Assembly (NCBI GenBank): GCA_041583135.1
Contig: JBFHGJ010000006.1
Coordinates: forward strand, 54,392-118,391
Direction of reading: 5' to 3'
DNA from: JABSOG01 sp041583135
GTDB taxonomy: Bacteria; Pseudomonadota; Gammaproteobacteria; Enterobacterales; Alteromonadaceae
DNA length: 64,000 nt
This document shows positions 36,501 through 48,500 of this stretch, piece after piece; positions within the stretch are counted from its first letter, which is position 1; each line of letters starts with the position of its first letter. Position numbers and translations under genes: made by a program. The notes beneath the pieces were generated by a model. That model worked only from the letters and a program-made list of their open reading frames with translations. It was not told the DNA's origin and made no database searches.

Positions 36501-39500
36501 CCGCCGACTGGCCGTTGACACTCGGCGCGGTATAACCGACCTTATCGGTGCCATCATTATTAATCGCACTACCTTTTATCAGCGCGTATACGCTAAAGCC
36601 CTGCGCTTGAGCCAATGCCAGCGGCGCAAGAACGACAACAGCGCCACCACTGCCACCGACAACGCCTTGGGCACCATCGTCGAAAGTACGGCAAAGACCA
36701 TCTGGCGAGCCTATCATGCCCGGCTCGTACAAATAACCGGCTTGCGGCAAGCCGATACGTGCACCACCGGCAATAGCCATTTCACACTCACCATTGTGAA
36801 TGCTCTGACAGGCCATGTGCACGGCGACCAGCGAGGTAGAACAAGCACTTTGCACATTTACCGCCGGACCTTTGAGGCCCAATTTGTAGGCAACTCTGGT
36901 GGCGGCAAAGTCTTTGTCATTGCTGATCAACAATTGATAGCCACCTTGCATTTGCTCGACCTCAGAGTTATTAAGCAAGTGCTTGTGTAAATAGTCGTTA
37001 TTACCGACACCGGCATAAACGCCGATGGTACGGGTGTCGCACTCACCGGCAAGTGCCGCGTGCTCAAGCCCCTGCCAACATAAGCTCAGCAATAAGCGTT
37101 GCTGTGGATCCAACAGCTTGGCTTCATTGGGGGAGCAGGCAAAGAACTCGGCATCAAAAGTATCGGCGCCATCGAGCCAACCGCAGGCATTGACGTAATT
37201 GGCTTGTGCGGCCATGGTTTTGTCTACACCAGCAATTATCTGTTCAGCCTCAGTTAGTGCACGGACGGCGCAATGACCGTCAGTCAAGTTACGCCAAAAA
37301 GTCTCAATATTCTCAGCGCCGGGGAAACGTCCTGCCATACCTATCACCGCGATATCACGGTTGTCGATTCCAGGTTGCGGACAGCTGACCGACAAGCGCT
37401 CATCTTGCTCTGCCTGTAAGTACGCGCCAAGCGCTTTGATGGTGGGGTATTGAAACAATTCAACCAAACTGACAGGCCGTTCAAGCCACTCATCAAGCTT
37501 AGCTTTAAGTCTAAGCAACAACATTGAATGACCGCCCAAATCGAAAAAGGTCTGGTCGAGCGCAATATCCGATCTGCCCAGCACCTGCTGCCACTGCGCC
37601 AGCAGTTTCATTTCCAGCGGCGTCGCGGCCGTAACCTCAGGCTTAGGCTTGCCGTCGTTAGGTAGCGGCAACGCCTTACGGTCGATTTTGCCGTTGACGT
37701 TGAGCACAAAGCTATCGAGCACCACCAGTTCACTCGGCACCATATGATCAGGCAAATACTGTTGCAGGTAGCGCCTGATGGTGACAACCTCAACAGGCAC
37801 TTTCGCCGTTAGGTACCCTATCAGACGCTTGTCCTGCCTGCTGTCGTCAACCACGACCAAGGCGGTATTCACCGACGGGTGCTCACTTAAGCGCTGTTCA
37901 ATTTCATTTAATTCGACACGATAGCCGCGCAGTTTTATCTGATGATCGTTACGGCCAATATACTCAAGGGTATCAGGGTTGCGCCAACGAACCAGATCGC
38001 CGGTTTTATATAGCCTGACATACTCGCCATTGATCTTAAATTGACTTTGCGCAAAAACCTCGGCAGTCAACTCAGGACGATTTAAATACCCCCTAGCAAG
38101 CCCGGCGCCGCCGATATACAACTCCCCAATCGCGCCAAAAGGGGCCAGCTGTTTTTGACCGTTCAGCACATACAACTGCACATTGGCAATTGCTTTACCT
38201 ATTTCGTTTATGCCCTGTGCACCAACCTGTTTACCGCTGGCGTAAATCGCCGCCTCGGTGGGACCGTAAAAATTATACAGGCGATAATGATCAGCCCAAT
38301 ATTGGCAACGGTTAGGACAGCAGCGCTCGCCGCAAAAGATCAGGGTTTTAAGGCGAGGATACTGTCGTTGCGGCAGCTCAGCCAACACCGCCGGAGGCAA
38401 AAACACCAGCTCAAGGGCATTGCTGGCGATATACTGGGCCAGACGTTCGGGATCTTTACGCACCTCATCGGCCAAAATATGCAATACGCCACCAAAACCA
38501 ATGGTGTTGAACAATTCTGATACGCTGATATCAAACACGTAATCACAAAACCAACTACAGTGTCGATGACCAGTGCCGATGTCATAGATCTGCGCCATGG
38601 CAAAAATGGTGTTTAAGGCACTTTTATGAGGTAGCATCACCCCTTTTGGCTGACCGGTAGTGCCCGAGGTATACAGCACATAAGCCAAATCATTCGCTGT
38701 GGCCAGCGGCGTTAAGTTTTCGCTGTTTTGTGCGTTAATCGTACTATTGTCATCAATCAATACCAGTGTTGCCGACCCTTGCTCACACAACCCTTCGACG
38801 TAGGCTCTGTTTTTACGGCTACACAACACCACAGGCGCCTGGGTATCGGCCAAAATAAAGCGGGCCCGAGCAGCAGGAAAATCGAGCGATATCGGCACAT
38901 AGGCAGCCCCGGCCTTAAGCACAGCCAAAATAGCTACCACCATATCGATATTGCGCTCAAGATAAAGGGCGATCAGCGTCTCAGGCGGCATCTGCTCGCC
39001 ATTGCATTGGAGATATCGCTGCCTTATGCTCCGAGCCAAGCGATTGGCTCTTTGATTAAGGGCTTGATAACTGATGGCCTGACCATCGAAAATTAAGGCA
39101 CGCTCGTTGGGTGATTTGGCGACTTGGGCTTCAAACAAACCATGGAGCGTATCGATGTCAAACTGGCAGTGATTGTCATTGACTTCTTCGAGCAACTGCC
39201 GAACCATGGTTGGTGGCAACAAAGTCAGCTGACTCAAGGCACTCTGGTTGTGAGCCACCATCTGCTTTAGCGTTTGAATAAAGCACTCGGCAAAGCGCGA
39301 CATCGTAGATGGTGTAAACAACGCCGTGGCGTAGTTGACGCAGCCTGAAAGCTGTTCACCGTCATCGTCGATAAACAAAGTCAGGTCAAACTTGGCCGGT
39401 TGATACCAATCGTCCTGTTGCGTGGCAATATCGGCCAACTTGAACGGCAACGGGCTGGCGTCATCGAGCCGGTTGGCGTTGTCATTAAGGCTAAACATCA

Positions 39501-42500
39501 CCTGATAGATAGGGTGGCGCGCAATATCACGGGGCACGTTCAGGGCTTCAACCAACATTTCAAAAGGCAATTCTTGATGAACCTTAGCGCCGCTAACCAC
39601 GCGGTGAACCTCATCAATCAATGCACTCACCGATTGACTGGGGTCGAGCTTTACCCGCAGCGCCAGTGAGTTGACAAAAAAGCCGATGAGGTTTTGCACC
39701 TGAGGATGATGACGATTATCTGAGGGTGTCCCCACCACGATATCCGACTGACCGCTAAAGCTCGATAAACACAGATAAAAGCCGCTGAGCATAACAGTAT
39801 AAAGGGTCGTTTGCTGCGCCTTGGCAAGCGCTCTTAACTGCCCACTTAAGGCCGCAGGAAAACTAAAATCTACCCCACTACCGCGATAGTCGCTGACCTG
39901 CGGCCGCGTATGATCAAGCGGCATCGCCAACGTCTCGGCACCGGCCAGCTGGGTTTGCCAATACTCAAGCAATTGTGCCAACCGCTCATCTTGCAACAAC
40001 GTCGCTTGCCACCGGGCAAAATCACCGTAGTCGATATCGAGCGTCGGCAGCGACATCGGTGGCTTCTCATTGCCCTCAACCAACGCTTGATAAATGGCGG
40101 AAAAGTCGCGCACAAACAACGGCCACGACCAACCGTCAAAAGCAATATGGTGAAATTCCACCAGCAGATACTCGCGCTCTGGTGCACGTAATCGCTGCAC
40201 TCTTATGGCACCATCGACAGCTAAGTCAAATGGCCGGGCAATTAGGGCCATGGCCTTTGCAACAACAGCGTTCTGCTCCAGTACAATGGTGTCAATGGTC
40301 AGTTTTACTTTGTCAAAGACCTGGCAAACCTCTGGGGCAATATCCTCTCGATATAGCGCGCCAAGTACCCGATGACGCTTGAGAAGCGCAGCAAATGCCC
40401 GCTCAAGTAGCTCAATATTGGCAGGCTCGGTAAATTCGAACAGATAAGGCACATGATAGGCGGCACTGCCCTGCTCCAGCGCATCGATAAACAACAGTCG
40501 TTTTTGCGCAAACGACAACGGATAGTATTCACTTGGCTGATGTTCAATCGCCCGTTTATCAAGCCCCGACATATTGGCGGCAAGCCTTGCAATGGTTTGG
40601 TGTTCAAACAACATCGCCAACGGCAAATCGACATCCAACTGCTCACGAACCAAAGCGACCAGCCGGATAGCGGCCAATGAATTACCGCCAATATGGAAAA
40701 AGCCTTGGTCAATCCCAACTCGTGGCACCGCCAACACCTGTTGCCACATGTCACACAGTTGACTTTCCAGTTCGTTTCTCGGCGCGGCAAACGACTCATA
40801 GTCCGCCTGCCATTGCGGCAACAGCCGCTGTTCAACCTTGCCGTTACTGTTAAGCGGCAAAGCATCAAGTACCATAATATGTCCGGGCACCATATAATCG
40901 GGCAAGGATTTCGCCAGTTGCGTTTTGACTTCGGCGACGTCCACATCCGTCTCACTCGGCACAACATAGGCCTGCAAATAACCAATACCCGCTTTTTTAC
41001 GACTTAACACGATGGCCTGTTTGATCTGCGCCAGTTGGGTCAGCGCACCTTGCACTTCTTCAAGTTCCACCCTAAACCCGCGCACCTTCACCAAAGAATC
41101 AACCCGGCTCATGTACAGCAAGTTACCGTCGGGTAGCCAACGCACGATATCGCCAGTCTTATACATCAATTTCTGTTCTTTTTGATGTGCGGCCTCAGTC
41201 GCATAAGGATTGACGATAAAGCGCGATTTGGTCAGCTCATCGGCGCCCAAATATCCTCTGGCAAGACCCTCACCGGCAATATACAACTCGCCGGGCACAC
41301 CAACAGGCACCAACTCTAAGGCGTCATTCAATACCAGTAGCGTTTTGTTGTTCAGTGCGCTGCCGATAGGCGCCAAAGCGTCAGCCGAATTAAAGTGATT
41401 TTTATCAAAGAAGTAGGCAGAGGCATACACCACGGTTTCAGTCGGCCCATAGCAATGGATCAGATTAAGTCTAGGTAACTGCTGTTGCACTTGAGCCAGC
41501 AAATGGGTATCTGCCGCTTCGCCACCAAACAACACGTTTTTGACTTCTGTGCCCTCAAGCAATTCACTTACAATGAGCTGGTTGAACAGCGCTGTGGTGA
41601 TAAAAAAGGTGTCGATGCTGTCTTGTTTGAAGCGTCCGCACAATCTACTGGGGTCGTGAATAAGCGTATTTTGATATAAGTAAAGGGTTTTGCCGTTAAG
41701 CAGAGTATAAAACAAGTCAAACACAAAGCCGTCAAAGCCATATGACGATAGACTCGCAACCCGCTCGACCTGTTCAGTTTGCACGTAGCGATTGTTGCAG
41801 CAAAAGCTCACAGCCGCCTGATGCTCAACCATGACACCTTTTGGTTCTCCTGTGGTGCCTGAGGTATAAATGAGATAGGCCAGATCATCTGCTGTCGCTA
41901 CAACCTCAAGCGCCCCTTTGGCATAGCCACTTAAACTCTGTTGAGGGCAAATAGTGCTGATCACCGGCTTATCATCATGCTCGGCGATGGCCTCGTGTAA
42001 TTGACCAACATACGCGTCGTCACAAAGCACCAGCGCACATTTGGCGTCTGAGAGCATATAGCTCAAACGCTTGGTCGGCGTTTGCGGCAACAAAGGCAAA
42101 TAGGCGCCACCGGCTTTAAGCACGGCCAAAATGGCCACGACCATATCGCTATTGCGTTCGAAGCACAAACCAATGATTTGGTCGGCCACCAATGGCGTAC
42201 CAACATAGTCGCGATAACAACCTCTGATGTAGCGCGCCAAACGGTTAGACTGTTGGTCAAGCTCGCGGTAACTGAGGGCACGATCTGCTGCGATAAGCGC
42301 TTTATGGTGAGGCTGCCTACTCGCTTGCTCGGCAAACAACTGATGCAGCGTGCCTTTTGGATACACTGAGCGGTGGGCATTAAAATCATTCAGTAACAAC
42401 TGACGTTCACCACTGCCCAGTAGCGACAGGCGTTGGTGCGCTTGCTTGGGTGATTGAGCCAAGGTATCGATCAGTTTTTTGAGCTGACTCAATAGCCGCT

Positions 42501-45500
42501 TGGCCTTGGTTTTGCTCAACAACCTTAAGCAAAATGCCAATTGGATCTCCAAAGTATCATCTCGCTCATGCGCCGATAGACACAGTGGATAATCGACCTT
42601 TTCCACCGCCTGACGAAAACGCGCTTTTTCGCTGATAGAACCGGGCTGGTTTGTACCGTCGGCTTTAGGATAGTTCTCAAACACCAACAAGGTATGGAAC
42701 AACTTGCCCCGACCTTGCTGCAACTGGGCCAATGAAATATTGCTATGACTGTTTAATTCGGCAATATCCTGCTGGAGCGCCAGCATAATCGATAGGCTGT
42801 CATGGTGGGCCGACCAATCGACCTGTAGTGGCAAGGTATTGATGTAAAGCCCTACGCTTTGGTCAATCGACTCAACCGCAATATCTCGACCGGAAACGAC
42901 AGTGCCGACAATCGTTTGTTCGTCACCACTGTATACACTGAGCAGTTTATGCCAAGCAAATTGCAACACCGCATTGAGCGTTAAGCCGTGCTCACTGCAC
43001 ATATGCTTAAGCTGACGGTAACTTTGCCCTTGGATCAATGCCAAAGCGCCATCTGGCTGCAAAACCTGCATCGACTGTTCAAGGTCGAGGGGCTTATCCA
43101 ACATCAAATTGATGTCGTTGGCATCGACAAAGCGCGCGATTTGTCCTTGCCAATAGCGCTCACATGCCCCTTGGTGCTTGATGTTGTATTGCTGCGCCAG
43201 ATGATAGGCTTCATCCTCACTCACCTCAGGCACTTGGTTGTTGACACATAAGTCATAGTAATGATGCACCCAATGCATCAATACCGAGCTGCTCCAACCA
43301 TCGCTGATGGCATGGTGTTCGGTGCGTATTACCGTGTATCTGTCGTCCGCCAGTTTGACTATACAAAAACGCAATAGGCCCGGTTTGGTCAAATCAAACG
43401 GTTTGTCACGCATCGAGCGGGTAATGCCAGTGATGGCCTTTTCATGCTCTATAGGCGGCAGATGACTGATGTCCATCTGACTGAAGTTAGCCGCACCGAT
43501 GCAACAGACGTCGCTGATCACCTGTAGAAGTTGCCCTTGCCAATCAAACCCCATACGCAGCGCCGCAAAGCGCTTGGAAGCCAATTGCCACGCCTGATAA
43601 TAGGCGTCGAAATCAAGCGCCAAATGATAATTCCACAACACCTGAACCCGGTAGGCATCATCATTGGGATGCGACAAATAATGATAGATAAAGCCTTGTT
43701 GAAGACTAGAGGCAGGATACAGCGCCGCGATGTCAGCCCCTTTAGGCAGCGTTTTTTTCAGCCGCGCTAAAGTGGCCATATCGACATCAACCACATAATC
43801 GGCAGGTGTTTTTACGCCACCGAGCAGTGCTTTTTGCTTGGCCTGTTCGATAACCTTGCTCAGCGCCTGTTCAAACGCCACGACAAACACATCGCTTTGA
43901 CTGACCGCCGAGGCGACATTAAAGCGCAAACGCCCGTCGATAACGGCGCCGATAATATTCAGAGCATAACCATGGTCGTTATCTTCAGCGACCTGAATAC
44001 CGCAATCATCGGTTTGCAGTTGCCACGCTTTTGCCTCATGGTCTTGATGATTATCTAGCTGGCCCAAATAGTTAAAACAGATATTGGGCAAACGGCCATC
44101 AAGCCGACCATTTATGGCCAGCGCGCCAAATCCCAAGCCTTTGACCGGCACGGCTTTGCGACGTTCTTTACAGCTAATGATGGTCTGCTCAATGCCGCTT
44201 GCCCCGACAAAACTCTCAAGCCTCACGGGGAACATGGTGGTAAACCATCCGAGCGTATGACTGATATCGATATAGCTATCATCACGCTCGCCGACATCGA
44301 GTGCCTCACGGCCATGCCCTTCTAAGGTGATCCAATGCCGTTTGCGCGCAAACGTTTGGGTCAATGCTATCGCTAAAGCCGCCAATAAAAGATCGTTGAT
44401 CTCAGTGTTGTAACCTTGATTGGCGTGACGCAACAAACCCGCCGTCAGTGTTTCATTGAGTGTCAACTGGGTGAACTTACCGGCATCATTACACTCAATG
44501 TCCGTCATATCTTTGGTTATCTCTTGCCAATACTCCACCTCATCACTGTGCTGATGGGCGTATCGCGCGACCGTATCAACCCATTGGCGGTAGGAGCTGG
44601 TTTTATCTGAGATGTTTTGGCCGCACAGCAGCGCTTGCATATCTTGGGCGATAATGCGCCAAGATACCGCATCGATGATCAGATGATGAAAGGCAAAAAA
44701 CAACGATTGCTGCAGAGCACCTTTAAGTAAAACGACACGCCACAACGGACCTTGAGTGATATCAAAGTCGCTTTGCGCTTGCGTCAATCGCGCCATCAAA
44801 TCATCAACCGTAAGGTTGTCGGTATTGATCACATCAAGCCAATGGCCGGTACAGCTAGACTGGTACTGCTGATAATAGCTGCCACCTTCTTCGCCAAAAA
44901 CACACCTGAGCATATCGTGGCGAATGGCCAAAGCCTCAAGTGCCTGCACGATCTCTTGATGGCTGATGTCCTTCGGCAGCGTCAGCCTAAATGCTTGGTT
45001 GTAGTGCGCCGCTGTGCGCAGCTTTTCGCCGAAAAACCACTTTTGCACCGGCAACAAATCGAATCGCCCGCAAAGCGCCCCGCCCTCGGCATTGAGACGT
45101 TTGAGCTTCGCCTTACCCGAGCTTAAAAATGCCGCCAGTCTTTCGATAGTCGGCGCGGCAAAAATATCTTTGACCTGCAACACAAACCCTTGTGTTCGGA
45201 GCATAGATACCAGCTTAATGCTGACGATAGAGTCGCCGCCAATACGGAAAAAGTTATCTTCAATACCCACTTTCTCAATATTCAGCACCCCTTGCCAGCA
45301 TTGACACAACTGACGTTGCAACTCGGTGGTCGGCGCCACATACTGGCGTTTTTGCGCCAAAGCAACACTCGGTAACGCTCCCCGATCAAGCTTGCCGTTG
45401 ACTGTCGTCGGAATGCTGTCGATGGCAATAAAGTGATCGGGCATCATATAATCCGGCAGCTCGGCTATCAACTGAGATTTCAGCGCGGCGATTAAATCGC

Positions 45501-48500
45501 CGTCCTCGTTATCAGCTACATTTGCCTCAAACACCACATAGGCTGCAATTTGGGTCTTTCCTGCTTGACGGACATCGATAACCGCAGCCTGCTTCACCGA
45601 CGCTTGGGCACCAATAACCCCTTGAATCTCACCCAGCTCAATACGATAACCTCGAATTTTAACCTGTGCATCGCTGCGGCCAAGATAACTCATTTGACCA
45701 TCGGCGTGAACGCGCACCAAATCCCCCGTCTGATACATCAAACCGCGACCATACAGGCTGCTCTCGGTAATAAAAGGATCCGCCACAAAGCGCTCGGCAC
45801 TCAACTGCGGCTGGTTGAAATAACCTCTGGCCAACCCGGCACCGCCGATATACAGCTCGCCAACGGCACCTACCGGCACACACTGACGTTGGGCAGACAA
45901 CACGTAGAGTTTGTAATTGGGATAAACCTTAAAGCCATGACCGCTGTTTTGCGGATGCACCTGCACAATGGTGGTGCCGACAGTCGCTTCGGTAGGCCCA
46001 TATTCGTCAAAAATATGCGCCACCTTTGCACTTAAGCGATTGACCACATGCTCACTGAGCGCTTCACCGCCTAAAAATAAGGTGTTGACCGCAACATGGC
46101 TGTCGCCAAGCAAAGCTTCTGCCAGTGTCGGCGTGGTTTTGATGAAGTCGATTTCATGGCGGCTAAGGTGCTGTTGGTAGCTTTGAGCGTCAGTTAGTTC
46201 ACCTTCATAAATGCAGACCGTGCGGCCTAACAGTAACGGACAAAGGGTCGTCGTCACCGTCAAATCAAAGCAATAATTGGTGGAAAAATCAATGTGCTGG
46301 CACTGAGGGTTAAAATAGGGGCGCACACCGTGGAGGTAATTCATCACGCTTTGATGCTCTATCATCACCCCTTTGGGCCGACCTGTCGTACCCGAGGTAT
46401 AGATGATATAGGCAAGATCATTGACCCCGGCAATATCCGTCAGGTTATCGTCGCAATGGTGTTGCCACACAGATTGGTCATCGACTGCGATGGTGATTAT
46501 GTCATAAGGCGCTAAGCTTTCGACCAAGCGACTTTGGCTTAACACCAGCGGCGCTTGGGTATCGCTCAACAGATAACTGACACGGCTGGCGGGATAGGAC
46601 GGCGATATCGGCACATAGGCACCTCCGGCTTTGAGGGTCGCCAACATCGCAATAATAAGCGCACTGCTGCGGTCAAAATATAAGGCAATGAGCGTATCGG
46701 GCGGCATTTCGTCACCGACCGATGAACGATAACTATGGCGGATCTGCCGCGCCAACTGATTGGCTTTTTGATTAAGCTCAGCATAACTTAGCTGCTGTGC
46801 ACCAAATTGCAGCGCGATGTGCTGGGGTTGGCTTTTTGCAATCTGCTCAAACATCCGGTGAATGCAGCACAGCGATATGGTTTCGTCGTTGGCGTTCCAA
46901 TCTGGCCCTTGCTGGCGTGGCTTTTCGGTATTCAAAAACAGCTGAGACAAAGGCAATTGCGCCGCGCTGCTGACCGCCATCGCTTCAAGTACTTGAACAA
47001 AGGTATCCACAATACGCAGGGCTTGGGCCGGTTCAAACACGCCACAGGCAAAGTTCAAATAGCCTTTGATCTGCTGCTGAGCCTGTTCAACAAACAGCGT
47101 CAGATCAAATTTGGCCTTGTGGTAAAGGCCATCGCTTAGCCCACTGTCCACCGCTGATAACACCACAGGCTCAGCCCTTTCATCAAGGGCCTTTGAAAAC
47201 ACAAACATCACTTGAAACAATGGATGGCGTCCGGCGACACGTTCAATGTCTAGGGCATCAACCAGTTTGTCAAACGGCAGCTCTTGGTGCACCAAGGCGC
47301 CGATGACCACCTCGTGAACCTGATGAATAAATTCGCTTAAGCTGATCTCGCCATCGATTTTAGCCCTAAGGGCCAAGGTATTGACAAATAGTCCAACGAT
47401 GCCATGACTATCGGGGTGCTGGCGATTGTCTGCCGGCATACCCACCACCAAATCACTTTGACCGCTGATGTACCAAAGGCTCAAATAAAAACCGCTGAGC
47501 AGCAGGTTGTTTAAGCTGGTTTGCTCGGTTCTGGCCAAACGATCGAGCCGGGTACTGAGATAATCATCCAGGACAAATGGCAGGTTTTGACCGGCAAACG
47601 GTGGCGCATCAACCGGCGGATTGCCCGGCGCCAATTCCAACTGTTCGAAGCCATTTAAGTGAGCGCTCCAATAAGACAACAGCTTGTCTAAATGGGCGCC
47701 TGACAACCGTGCTTTTTGCCACAACACATAATCGCCATAATGGGCATGGCCTAAGACGCTCACATCAACGCCGGCAGCGCCTTCACCACAGGCGTCATAA
47801 GCCTCGGAAACTTGCGAAAAAAACAGCGTTGAAGACCACAGATCAAACGCAATATGATGAAACACGCATAGCAGCACCGGTGTATCGTCGCCGACAATAT
47901 GGTAAAGCTTAACCGGCCCTTGCTCAGCCAAATCAAACGGCGCTTCACTCAGCGCGCATAATCGTTCAACCAAAGACTGCTGAGGTTGCAGCACCTCGGT
48001 TTGCACTTTGGCGCCTTGCGACTCAGCGGATCTGTAGATCGCGGCAAAATACTCGCCACTTGGGTGTTGCCGGTAGCGGGCACATAGCGCCCAGTGCTGC
48101 GCCACAACGCTTTCAATTGCACGGTGAACACGGCCTATGTCGCTACGTCCATAATTGAACACAAATGGAATATGATAACTGCCATGGCTTTGTGCCATGG
48201 TTTCGACAAACATCAAGCGCTGTTGGGCAAAAGACAAGGGATATTCACTTAGCCCGGCAGCTTTGATGGCGCTTTGCGCGCTATCTTGCGCCTGTTGCTC
48301 AAGGTAACCACTTAAATCGGCGATAGTTGGGTGAGTCAATAGCGCCTCTAGACTGACTGCGCGCTTCAATTGCTCGGTCATCAGCCCTACCAAAACAATG
48401 GCATTGATAGAATGACCGCCGATAGCAAAAAAGTTATCGTCTATGCCCACCTTGTCAACACCAAGCACTTGTTGCCAAATGCCACAAAGCTGCTGTTCTA

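Noticed and set aside
36316..36990. 224-codon plus-strand frame opposite the KS domain
   Set aside because: Antisense shadow of a strongly conserved ketosynthase frame; no ribosome site or recognisable features.
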